64,000 nt of DNA, from positions 2,118,174 through 2,182,173 of the forward strand of contig NW_020312859.1 in NCBI RefSeq assembly GCF_003265705.1, given 5' to 3'. Position 1 is the stretch's first letter. The number at the start of each line of letters is the position of its first letter. Shown here in pieces: positions 39,415-50,089 of the stretch. Below the pieces are notes generated by a model, which worked only from the letters and a program-made list of their open reading frames with translations, was not told the origin of the DNA and ran no database searches. Position numbers and translations under genes: made by a program. Source of the DNA: Callorhinus ursinus (taxonomy: Eukaryota > Chordata > Mammalia > Carnivora > Otariidae).

Positions 39415-40855
39415 ATGAAACCCTTTGTGGTGATTCCCAACCTTGAAATCCTGGCACCCGAGGCTGTGGAAGTTGCCAATAATCGTTGCAAAGTCACAGA
39501 AGAGGCTCTGGCTGAAGGCAGGTGGCTCATTCTCCGTGGCCCCACAGCCCCTGCAGGTTCAGCGGACGGCCCGCTTCTACTGGTGGTGTTTCTGAGCATC
39601 CAGAAGTTTCTGTTTCTTCTCCCACTCTGTGGCTCTTCTTCTCTGCCTATGTCTAACTGTTTTTAAATCCATGTTTCTCTCTCTCTCATTATCTCTTCAC
39701 CCTGTCCCTGATTCCAGATCTGTCCCCTTCCTTCTCAGTCTGGATCATTCACTGGTTTGTCTGTCTTTTTCTTTCACGATCTTTGTCTGACTCATTGTCT
39801 TTGCCACTAACTCTCGGTCTGTGTTACTCTGTTCTTGCGCCATAATGCTGTTCTCTGACTTTCTCGCATCTCTCGTACTCTCTGCTGCTCTGTTTCTCCA
39901 GCTCTGTGAGTCTCTGACCTTCCCTGGACTGAACCCTTGGCTTTGAGCTCCGTACTTGTTCTCAGGCACCGTTTCTCCTGATTTCACTCCTCCTTCCCCA
40001 GAGTCGTGAGTGTCCCCTTGACTTTGAGGCTGGCCGTCATCTCCCTCTCATTCTGGGAAGTATGTCCTAATGTTCCGGGTTAAGAACAGTGATTTAGCCT
40101 CAATGATCCCCCGGATCTTTGATCTGCCTTTTCAGAATCTGGCTTCTTCTTCCCCAAATGCCACGCCCTCAACTACCGGAGTGACTAGAATCGCTGGAGA
40201 GACAGGAATATCAACATCATACTTGTGACCGCAAATATGAGGATCCCCTGACATTCTAGGCTTAAGTGATTCGATTCTAACTGAGCAAAGAGGGACTGGG
40301 AAGGACCGAGCCTGAGGTCATAGAATCTCAGAGCACAGAAGGTGGACTGGGGTGTACGGAAGAAACTGCCCTTTCTCTCCTGACTTTGCAAACCTCAGTC
40401 TGTCATCCCATGGTCACCTGGTCAGTCAGCAAACCCACCACCCCGCTACCCAGTCCCTCAGTGTCCCAGGCAGCCTGCCAGCCAGATGTGCTCTAGTACT
40501 GACTGGTGGCCCGTTCGGCTTCCAGGAGTGCATAGAGCCGGCCCTTGGGACTAAGGCGGGTGGCAGGGGTGATGTCCACCACTCCAGGCAGGAACTGGAG
40601 TGCTTGGTGGGTGTTAGGACTTCTGGTTTCTAGCCTGTGGCTTTGTTCTTTCCAGATGAGGTGAAGCCTGGAGAGCCTTCAGTGGTGCCTTTCCAGGAAG
40701 AGAGCTCATCATCCCAAACTTTGAAGAAAGGGTGGTCAGGGCCAAGGATATTCAGGTGCCACAAGGAACATTCAGGAAAGCAATGTACTCCTCCCCTACG
40801 TCAGGAGGAAGGCTGCAAGGAGTTGGTCTGGTTTAGGTCATCTAACTTCTTCTAA
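39415..40855 (+). pseudogene. Possible decayed SLPI/WAP-family copy
   Basis: Two pieces align with SLPI, in order and with similar spacing. An exon-1-like ORF starts at 39415 with MKPFVV and contains CTGGCACC...GGCTGTGGAAG, the DNA encoding the LAP-x-AVE end of the SLPI signal peptide. An exon-3-like piece follows a TTCTTTCCAG acceptor at 40656 and reads NEVKPG...VV..Q where SLPI exon 3 reads IEVKPG...VV..Q. First-to-third spacing is about 1.2 kb in both. The intervening CT-rich block (39680-39960) resembles SLPI intron 1 (50320-50560). WAP cysteines are lost, the signal core is interrupted by N and E, no donor follows exon 1, and I found no exon 2. Inference; it needs alignment. Confidence 0.4.
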
Positions 40856-41084
40856 TCAGTGCCCCTGGTGGTCTCAGGGTCCTGGTACCCCAGGCCCAGG
40901 GGCAGGGGGCTGCCCAACACCTCACCCCTCAGCAGGGCTTCTGCCTATTCTCTCTGCCTTTCTGCATCACTCTTGCTTGACATTTTAGAGCCTCAAGGAT
41001 CCTCTGGGCAGTGCTTCTCTCTCGGGCATCTCCAGCCTAGGGCTAGGAGTGAAGGCACCGGAATGAGGCAGCACGTCGCTGAAT

Positions 41085-41235
41085 TCTGAAGACTCACTGT
41101 GCTGCTGACTTGCTATGATATTATCTTAGGCAAGTGGACTTACTTCTCTGAGGTTCCCCTTTCTTCTAAGATGGGCTGTGACAGTACTTGGTTCCGTGTG
41201 AGACTCTGTATGCATCGTGTCTAATTCTAGAATTC
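41085..41235 (+). repeat. MIR-like fragment
   Basis: Degenerate MIR sense order around CTGCTGACTTGCTATG and TTCTCTGAGGTTCCCC. Confidence 0.45.
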
Positions 41236-41369
41236 TTCTCCAGGAAGGGTTGGTCTCTCTGGCTCCTGAATATGGTGCGGGTGGGGGTGGGGTGCTTCTA
41301 AGGCCAAATCCTGGCCGAAGTTCTAGATCTGCCGCCTCTAGGGATCATCTGTTCCAATGCTCAGATCTT

Positions 41370-41571
41370 TTTTTTTTTTTTTAAAGATTTTATTTATTTA
41401 TTTGAGACAGAGAGAATGATAGAGAGAGAGCACATGAGAGGGGGGAGGGTCAGAGGGAGAAGCAGACTCTCTGCCGAGCAGGGAGCCCGATGCGGGACTC
41501 GATCCAGGGACTCCAGGATCATGACCCGAGCGGAAGGCAGTCGCTCAACCAACTGAGCCACTCAGGCGCCC
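41370..41571 (-). mobile_element. CAN-SINE, inverted, 16-bp target duplication
   Basis: The perfect direct repeat CCAATGCTCAGATCTT flanks it (41354-41369 and 41572-41587). Confidence 0.98.
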
Positions 41572-44290
41572 CCAATGCTCAGATCTTACAAATGTGGAAA
41601 TTTGAGGCCCAGGGCAAGCAGAGGTCCTGCATCGAGTGAAGGATTCCAGCTCCGTCTCCTGAGGACCACAGGGCCCTGGGGGCCAGAAGTGATGCTGTCC
41701 AGTGCGGGTCCTCCATCATCTTCAGGCCCGCTGCTCTGTTTGGGCCACCGAGATGCTCTCTATGGACCTCAGGCCTGGACATGCAGAAGCCTCCAGCTGC
41801 AGTTCCCCCAATATCCTGCTACTGCCTGGCAGGCTGCAGGGAGAACTTCCCGGAGACTCATCTGTAAAACAGGACGGCATCGGTACCTACTCAGTACCAC
41901 GGGAAAATTAAATGTGATAAAGCATACAAGGGACTTAACCCTGTGACTCCCTCCATAAATGCTTCCCAGTAAATGTTTGGAATGGTGACTGCCCAAAGTA
42001 ATACAGCTCTTAAGTGGGGAAGCCAGGATCAGTCCCTTTTGTGACTGATTTCGGAGTCTGTAATGTTTGCAGGAGACCATACTATACTCCACGTGCAGAG
42101 TTGGAGTCTAGTGATGTGGGGAAATGTTTTCCCAGGCTGCTTCTAGCTCTGCTCCGGAATTTAAAAATTCAGTTTTTCTTTCCCTCCGTGCCTTCCACAG
42201 GTAGTCTTTCTCACGGTGACTTCATCTCCAACACCTGTGTTCTTTTTTGTCTTCCCAGACCCATAAGCATTTCCTCATGGCAAACCACAACCTCTGATTC
42301 ATCGGCCTCACAGAAAACAGTGTCTTCTCCTAGGGAGACATTCAGCCTTTGAAGGAATAAATTGTAGAGCCCTGACCTATACAGCAACCACCTCTTCAAT
42401 GGGTAGGTAGGAAGACACGTGAGATTTATCCTTGTTGGTTATTTCCATCCATCTTGGATGGATGGCCATTTTTCATGTTTGCTTGGATTCTGCTTAACTT
42501 GGGAGGTCCCCATGCATTCACATCTGAGCCTAAAAGAACAGTTCATTTTCCTCAGTTGTGTCAGGAATCCAATGAGTGGCTGGGGAAGGAAATTCAAACG
42601 TTGTAAAACTCAAATGTTCTCGGGTGGAGAAATGCTAAGAAGGAAGTGGCCAGGCCATCTTTTGTCTCTGAGGTGTGGGGAGATCTGGCTGCCACCTCTG
42701 TCACCCGTGGATCTCCTGAGGTGACCGAAATGACCCGCCCTGCCCTTGTTCTAATTCCTTCTCCGTCTGTTCTTTCTGCCCCAGCTCGGTGGTATTCTTC
42801 CCCGATATGCTCACCACCCCATCTGGCTGTTTCTGCAGCCCTCCTGGCTTCTGCCTCTCCATTCCCCTTCAGTCATCATTGCGTATGGTGTGTGTTCTGT
42901 TTGAGGGAGTATTTCAAGTTAAGTTATAGACAATTGCAAAAGTCAGAACATGGGCTGAGACTCCTGGGGTGTGTTTATGACCTGGAAGGAAGCAGGGTGA
43001 CATTGCTTCTTACAGAGTCACTGTATCAGCTTGAGACAGATGGAGGAACTGAGTCACAGAGAGAGCCAGTGGCTGCCTTATCCTACAGGAATGAGCCATG
43101 AGAAACTGGTCTCCTGACTTCTGGATTCTGAAAGTGTTTTCGTTTTGGTTTTTGGTTTTGAGACTGAGAAAGATAATGAATTTTAGCGAAAGGCGAAGAT
43201 GCTGTTTGGATCAGTATGGGGAGCTCGGAAACGTAGCTCCCCTAGACACGGGTAATGGGGGTTCCTGCCCAGGGCCTTACACCTCACAGGCCCTGCACTT
43301 TAGAGCGCCTTCCTCCGAATTGTCCGTGTTCCTTCCACTGCCTGGGGCCAGCCAGGGCGGGCAGAGCCATTGCGGGGGCGGTGGCAGGGGTGGTGGTGGT
43401 GGGGGCGGCGCACCTCCAGCCTGGCCTGAGACCTGCATGGGTTCTGGTTCTCCTTTCTTCTCTCTGGTGCTCTATCCCACTTTCTATGCTTGCCCTCATT
43501 GCTGGCGTCCACGGCAGTCCCCGCGGGACCACAGCCCTAGAGACCCTCCTGATAGATGGGGTGGGATTTTTGTTGTTGTTTTTATCTCTGATTGACCTGT
43601 GCTCTCCCGGGTCACACTTGAGCCATGCTGGGTGAGGAACAGACATTTCCTGTGCAAAAGGACTGCACCTCTCACTTCCCCTATGAGCCCCTGCAGGGTT
43701 GGCTACCTAAATTGTAGGGCCTAGGGCAACGTGAGCAGGCGGGCCCTTTGTTCAAAAGCAGGGAAAATGTGCCATTAAAGGCATTGAAATACCCCTAACT
43801 GACGAAAAACCCCAGTTTTCCCTTTCTTCTGTGATTGGTCATGGTAGGTTTTATTTGTCATGTCATATTGTTGCCCCTCAGGGATTCGCACAGGAAGAGG
43901 GCAGAACCTCACAGGTGCCCTGGGTCCCTGCTGCACTAGCATGTCAGTGGGCAGGACCCACCAGCCACAAGGCCCCCTTCCCACTGGCTACCCTGGTGGT
44001 AACAACAAAGAGCAACCTTCTAAGCACCAGTTGGAAGTCAGTAGCGAGGTTTGGCATATTGGATGATGTGGTCTCAGGGGCAGTGGTGCAACTGGAGTTG
44101 AAGAAAAGATGTTGGGAATGCAGAGGGAAGGGGCTAGGATTGGCCGGGGTTCTGTGGAGAGACAGAAGAAGTATAATATATGCATATATTAACATGTATA
44201 ATATTGCATAATATACACATAATATACATGATAGTATTATATGATGGATGATAGATAGATAGAGGGGGGAAGAGAGAAAGAGAGAGAGAG
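41572..44290. other. Intergenic, unassigned
   Basis: No gene recognised. A G/C-rich (GGTGGT)-like run lies near 43375-43410. A MIR-like stretch at about 41840-41990 is too diverged to call firmly. AT-rich repeats lie at 44170-44250. Confidence 0.4.
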
Positions 44291-44707
44291 AAGGAGACAT
44301 TTCATTTCAAGGAATTGACTTATGTAATCCTGAGGCCTGGCAAGTATGAAATCCCCAAGGCAGGCTAGAAATTCAAGAGCTCAGGTTGCAGTCTTGCCGC
44401 TGAACTCTGCAGAGCAGCAGGCTGGAGAGTCAAGCAAGCTTTCTAGGTTTCAGTCTTAGCGAATACTACTTTCTTTGGGAAACCTGTTTTTGCTCTTAAG
44501 GCCTTCAACTGATTGGATGGGTCCCACCCACTCTATGGAGGGGAATCTGCTGCGCTCAAAGGCTACTGATTTAAAGGTTTAATCACATCTAAAAAATGCC
44601 TTCAGAGCGATACCTAGACTGGTGTTTGACCAAACAACAGGGCAAATTAATCACTGCAAAGGTCTACATTGTTCTAATACAAACGTCATAAAGCCTTGGT
44701 GCTCCAA
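44291..44707 (+). repeat. Dispersed repeat, class not assigned, cut by the gap
   Basis: The GGAATTGACTTATGTAATCC start, AAGGCCTTCAACTGATTGGA and CTAGACTGGTGTTTGACCAA are familiar from a common mammalian repeat; a second diverged copy lies at 56075-56490. Confidence 0.5.
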
Positions 44708-45544
44708 NNNNNNNNNNNNNNNNNNNNNNNNNNNNNNNNNNNNNNNNNNNNNNNNNNNNNNNNNNNNNNNNNNNNNNNNNNNNNNNNNNNNNNNNNNNNN
44801 NNNNNNNNNNNNNNNNNNNNNNNNNNNNNNNNNNNNNNNNNNNNNNNNNNNNNNNNNNNNNNNNNNNNNNNNNNNNNNNNNNNNNNNNNNNNNNNNNNNN
44901 NNNNNNNNNNNNNNNNNNNNNNNNNNNNNNNNNNNNNNNNNNNNNNNNNNNNNNNNNNNNNNNNNNNNNNNNNNNNNNNNNNNNNNNNNNNNNNNNNNNN
45001 NNNNNNNNNNNNNNNNNNNNNNNNNNNNNNNNNNNNNNNNNNNNNNNNNNNNNNNNNNNNNNNNNNNNNNNNNNNNNNNNNNNNNNNNNNNNNNNNNNNN
45101 NNNNNNNNNNNNNNNNNNNNNNNNNNNNNNNNNNNNNNNNNNNNNNNNNNNNNNNNNNNNNNNNNNNNNNNNNNNNNNNNNNNNNNNNNNNNNNNNNNNN
45201 NNNNNNNNNNNNNNNNNNNNNNNNNNNNNNNNNNNNNNNNNNNNNNNNNNNNNNNNNNNNNNNNNNNNNNNNNNNNNNNNNNNNNNNNNNNNNNNNNNNN
45301 NNNNNNNNNNNNNNNNNNNNNNNNNNNNNNNNNNNNNNNNNNNNNNNNNNNNNNNNNNNNNNNNNNNNNNNNNNNNNNNNNNNNNNNNNNNNNNNNNNNN
45401 NNNNNNNNNNNNNNNNNNNNNNNNNNNNNNNNNNNNNNNNNNNNNNNNNNNNNNNNNNNNNNNNNNNNNNNNNNNNNNNNNNNNNNNNNNNNNNNNNNNN
45501 NNNNNNNNNNNNNNNNNNNNNNNNNNNNNNNNNNNNNNNNNNNN
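44708..45544. other. Assembly gap (837 N)
   Basis: Unresolved bases. Any ORF spanning it is an artefact. The right flank is extremely AT-rich (45545-45725), which may explain the gap. Confidence 1.
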
Positions 45545-45728
45545 ATTATATATATAACAAAATATAATTAAATATATATCTAAAATTAAAATTTAATTTA
45601 TTATTAACTATATTAAAGTATAATTAAAATATATATTACAAATATACATTACAAATATATCTATTTAATTAATATTACACATTATAGAGAATTAATGAAT
45701 ATTACAAATATATATATTCAAGTTTTTT

Positions 45729-45834
45729 AATTTTTTTATTTTTAAGTAATCTCTACACACAACGTGGGGGCTTGAACTCATAACCCCGAGATCAAGAGTT
45801 GCATGCTCCACCAACTGAGCCAGCCAGGCGCCCC
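45729..45834 (-). mobile_element. Short CAN-SINE variant, inverted
   Basis: tRNA-like body without a GA/CT-rich block; ends GAGCCAGCCAGGCGCCCC. The same short form occurs at 48014 and 63775. Confidence 0.9.
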
Positions 45835-46089
45835 TATAATATATTTTTTAATCACATTGTTTATATAGATAGAGGACCCTCAGGAAATATTTGCCCGGGG
45901 CCCCCAGGTGTCCTCGAAGCAGCTCTGTCCTGAAGGCTCAGTTGGGCATTTAATGGGGCAGAGCAGGCAGGGTCCAAGGTCAGGGGCTGTCGTTCAAGCC
46001 CACCAGCATCCTGTGTCCCCAGTGTACTGACTACAATGAGAACCATGTCTGCCCTTCTGAGTGGACTAGACTGAGTGCTGAGTGCTTGC

Positions 46090-46180
46090 CAAAAACCCCC
46101 CGCAGCAGCCATGTGATGTAGGAGAAACCAATACTACCCTGAGGAAACAGGCTCAGAGAGGTTCAGCGACTTTCTTCCAG
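46090..46180 (-). repeat. MIR fragment
   Basis: CTGAGGAAACAGGCTCAGAG followed by a TTCAGCGACTTTCTTCCAG equivalent. Confidence 0.55.
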
Positions 46181-46581
46181 CCCAGGGAACTCTGACTCAT
46201 GTTTAGGTTCTTTTTTTTTTTTTTTTTCATGTTTAGGTTCTTAATGACCGTGTGGTATTGACTCCATGTGTCTTCTTCACTGCAGCCTCAGGGCCTAGCA
46301 CAGTACCTGGCAGGCAGTAAGAATTCATGAACTGAATAAATGAATCCGTAGTATTTAGGAGAAGCAATAGAGGGTGTGTGACGCAGGCTTTGTGAATCAG
46401 TCTCAGGTTAGGAGGGGAAGTGTTCGCCACCAAACAGGTTCTGGGGATCAGCATGGGAGTACCCCGGCTTTAGTAAGATCTTGGTCTGGTGCTGTGTAAC
46501 TAACTCCTTATGCAACTCTGGGCTTGTACCTGCTCCTGAGGGCCTCAGTCCCTTGCTGCAAGCTGGAGGTTTGGTCTAGAT

Positions 46582-46803
46582 CAGGAGTCAGCAAACGTTT
46601 TCTGTGAAGGACCAGAGAGTAAATATTTTAGGCTTTGCAGTAAGTTTAGGTCTCTGCTGTAACTACTCTGCCATTTGTGGTAGGGAAGTAGTCTCAGAAA
46701 TACATAAATGAATGAATGTATGGCTGTGTTCCAATAAAACTTTATTTAGAAAAACAGGCAGCTGTCTGGATTTGCTCGGGGGGCTGTAGTTGGCTGACCC
46801 CTG
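46582..46803. mobile_element. Nonautonomous hAT-type DNA transposon with intact target duplication
   Basis: 222 bp with imperfect inverted ends CAGGAGTCAGCAAAC and (inverted) CAGGGGTCAGCCAAC. The perfect 8-bp duplication GTCTAGAT lies at 46574-46581 and 46804-46811. The interior phrase TGTTCCAATAAAACTTTATT is that of a common eutherian repeat. Confidence 0.9.
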
Positions 46804-46811
46804 GTCTAGAT

Positions 46812-48013
46812 GACCTCTGAGATCCCTTTTAATCGTAACAGTCTATGATTTAAAGACTTAGAACCAATGGTACAAAGGACAGAAATGATCACACAATGTC
46901 ATTATCCTCCTATGGCGCCGATGGCAGACATTGCTAATTGATCACAGGACTCCTTTCCGAGTGGAAAGGAGTTGGCTTTTGTAATCAGTCACAGATGGAG
47001 AATTCCAGCTGGAGCATTCCCCCTTTCACCCTTTAAGACACAAACATTTAGAAGACTCCAGACACTCTCTTGAGTGTGGCATTGAGGAAGATAGGAAGCA
47101 GCAGAGAGTGAGAAATGTGACAGATTCTCCCACTCTCATATCCCTGTGCGAGAGGAATCAAATTCACCCCGGGGGGCGGAAGTGAAAGCCCAAATCCAGG
47201 GTGTCTGAGCTGATGGTGCTATTACCCATGGGTGGAAGTCAGACGCTCCATCTTTCTCTTACTTGCCCTACTGAGCTCGAGCTAGGAGCGGACACCTGGC
47301 ACTTACTAGTTACCCAGTGTGCACTAATTTTCTTCCTTTTCTTTTCCCACCAGAATGTAAACCGTTGACGGACTTCTGCACAGACGGATCTGCTGACAGT
47401 TGACTGTTGGAGAATACTTTACAAATTAGTTCCCAGTGGAGCCGTTGTTGCATGATAATGCCCGAATCTTTCGAGTCTATTTGAATTTCCACAAACCTTC
47501 ATGTTGAGGAATGAATGGGGAAATCCCAAGCATCTAGAAGTCGCACGATATAAGGGCTTGGGCTGAGCAGTTAGACAAGTTTGGGTTGAATTTTAGACAC
47601 GATGATCACTTTCTTGATAATTAGAAGCAATCTCCGCAGACGGGGTAACACACGGAGTAAGTTTAGTATATGGCAGCCATATATATATATTCTTATCTCG
47701 GGAGCTCTGCAGGGGATTTTGGGGTAGGAAGCATCCCTCTGGCATCTCCAATTATGCACTAATAGCTACATGTTGATTCTGGTGGCCTGGGAGCCCTTTG
47801 CAACTTTGTCTCAGATTCATTTCAATGTTCTTCAGTTGTAAGGGATAGAATCCATTTGTTCTTTGTCCAGCTCTTCCAGACCCTCAATCTCACAACTCTC
47901 TGAGAGGGGCTGATTTGTTAGTATCCTCCCATTCTACAGTTGGGAAAACTGAGCTCCAAAGAAATTTGTTGTGGGCAGAGTTCTTCTTCTGCACCTTTTT
48001 ATTTGATAACTGT
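46812..48013. other. Intergenic, unassigned
   Basis: An antisense MIR remnant lies at about 47880-47965. No gene recognised. Confidence 0.4.
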
Positions 48014-48136
48014 TTTTAAAATTTAATTTAATTTTTAATTTTTTTAAAGTAACCTCTACACCCATTGTGGGGCTTGAACACACAACCCCAAGATCAGGAA
48101 TTGCATGCTCCACTGACTGAGCCGGCCAGGCGCCTC
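48014..48136 (-). mobile_element. Short CAN-SINE variant, inverted
   Basis: Ends GAGCCGGCCAGGCGCCTC. Degenerate direct repeats TATTTGATAACTG / TATTTGACAATTG. Confidence 0.92.
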
Positions 48137-48498
48137 TATTTGACAATTGTTTAGTGAGCACTTTTCATGTATCAGGTATGGACTAGGCACTGGAGATAGA
48201 ATGGTGTCAATATTTCAGGGAAATAAATATCTGTTAGTTGACTGATATGTTATCTGAACTTTTGAGAAGGAAATTGCATTGAGCAATCAGTAGAGAGTTT
48301 CACAATTCCCGAGAGTCCAGGAATGTGAGAATTAGGGGGGCCTTGCACAAGGTCTTAGCTGAGAGTTCACGTCTGTGGTTTTAGCTCCACATCTACGTAG
48401 CTTCTTTGCAGCTGGCCCCTTCTTGCCTCCCACCAGGGTAATGGGCTTGGGGCCTCCATGACATTCACTGTTCACACGGATACAGGAGATGGCCTTCT

Positions 48499-49740
48499 TT
48501 TTTTAGAAATTTAAATTCAATTCAATTAACATATGCTGTATTATTAGTTCCAGAGGTAGAATTTAGTGGTTCATCAGTTGCATACAACACCCAGTGCTCA
48601 TTACATCAAGTGCCCTCCTTAATGCCCGTCACCCAGTTACCCCATCTACCCACCCACCTCTCCTCCAGCAAACCTCAGTTTATTTCCTAGAGTTAGGAGT
48701 CTCTTCTGGTTTGTCTCCCTTTCTGTTTTCATCTTATTTTATTTTTCCTTCCCTTCCCCTATGTTCATCTGTTTTGTTTCTTAAACTCCACATATGAGTG
48801 AGATCATCTGATATTTGTCTTTGACTGACTTATTTCACTTAGCATAATACCCTCTAGTTCCAGCCATGGTTGCAAAAGGCAAAATTTCATTCTCTTTGAT
48901 GGCTGAGTAATATTCCATTATATATATATATGTATATTATATATATTCCATTATATATATATATAAATATACATATAGAAATAGATAAAGATGTGGTACA
49001 CATACCACATCTTCTTTATGCATTCATCTGTTGATGGACATCTGGGCTCTTTCCATAGTTTGGCTATTGTGGACATTGCTGCTATAAACATTGGGGTGCA
49101 TGTGCCCCTTCGAATCACTATATATCCTTTGAATAAAATACCTAGTAGTACAATCGCTGGGTCATAGGGTAATTCTATTTTTAATTTTTTGAGGAACCTC
49201 CATACTGTCCTCCACAGTGCCTGCACCAGCTTGCACTCCCCCCACAACAGTATAAAAGTGTTCCCCTTTCTCCGCATCCTCACCAACATCTGTTGTTTCC
49301 TGACTTGTTAATTTTAGCCAGTTGGTGTGAGGTGGTATCTCACTGTGGTTTTGATTTGTATTTCCCTGATGCCTAGTGGTGTCGAGCACTTTTTCATGTG
49401 TTTGTAGGCCATTTATATGTCTTCTTTGGAGAAATGTCTGTTCATGTCTTCTGCCCATTTCTTGACTGGATTTTTTTGTTTTTTGGGTGCTGAGTTTGAA
49501 AAGTTCTTATTTATTTATTTATTTATTTGACAGAGAGAGAGAGAGATAGTGAGAGCAGGAACACAAGTGGGGGAGTGGGGGAGGGAGAAGCAGGCCTCCC
49601 GCTGAGCAGGGAGCCAGATGCGGGGCTCCATCCCAGGACCCTGGGACCATGACCTGAGCCTAAGACAGATGCTTAATGACTGAGCCACCCAGGCACCCCT
49701 GATAAGTTCTTTATAGATTTTTGGATACTAGCCATTTACT
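48499..49740 (-). mobile_element. 5'-truncated L1 (3' UTR plus end of ORF2), inverted, upstream of SLPI
   Basis: Antisense L1 with ATGGCTGAGTAATATTCCAT, TTTGGCTATTGTGGACATTG and GTGTGAGGTGGTATCTCACT. Target duplication GAGATGGCCTTCT (48486-48498) / GAGATGGCCTCCT (49741-49753). A CAN-SINE is nested at 49509-49699 and an AT microsatellite at 48916-48967. The host sequence downstream of the insertion is the SLPI proximal promoter. Confidence 0.93.
49509..49699 (-). mobile_element. CAN-SINE nested in the L1
   Basis: Ends GAGCCACCCAGGCACCCC; flanked by AAGTTCTT copies. Confidence 0.97.
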
Positions 49741-50007
49741 GAGATGGCCTCCTTACCAGCCTGTGACATCTTCCAGGCCAGCCTCTTCCATTTCTTCCCT
49801 GGCAGTTACTGTAGGCCTCACAGTCTTGCCTGAGACAGGAAAGAGCTGCTATCTCCCTGGTATCAGCATTGCTGGTCTCACCTACCTTCCTGTGTGTGCA
49901 ATCACAGCTGGGAGGGGCCAAGGAAATTCTGTTGGGGCCACACCCACTAGCAAAAGTATAAATAATGAGATTCGGCATTGCCCTTCAGAGCTACACCTCC
50001 TCTCATC
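49741..50007 (+). promoter_or_regulatory. SLPI: SLPI proximal promoter and 5' UTR
   Basis: TATAAATA at 49957-49964 lies about 44-51 bp before the ATG, so transcription should begin near 49985-49990, giving a very short leader (CTTCAGAGCTACACC). Only about 215 bp separate the TATA box from the L1 insertion boundary. Confidence 0.8.
49957..49964 (+). promoter_or_regulatory. SLPI: SLPI TATA box
   Basis: TATAAATA at the expected place before the SLPI leader. Confidence 0.85.
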
Positions 50008-50089
50008 ATGCAGTCCAGCAGCCTCTTCCCTCTGGTGCTTCTTGTCCTGGGAACCCTGGCACCTTGGACTGCAGAAGGTGTTGGAAATG
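50008..50089 (+). CDS. SLPI: SLPI exon 1 (signal peptide)
   Basis: 27 codons plus one base; donor AATG/GTCAGT (weaker than the usual GTAAGT/GTGAGT). Confidence 0.95.

Noticed and set aside
39255..39599. 114-codon minus-strand ORF
   Set aside because: It overlaps the candidate SLPI-like relic in antisense and resembles no protein I know.
43098..43646. Gly- or Pro-rich ORFs of 120-165 codons
   Set aside because: Caused by a GGT/GGC-rich low-complexity run; no domain, signal peptide or splice structure.
44622..45571. 311- and 291-codon ORFs
   Set aside because: They consist of N bases in the assembly gap.
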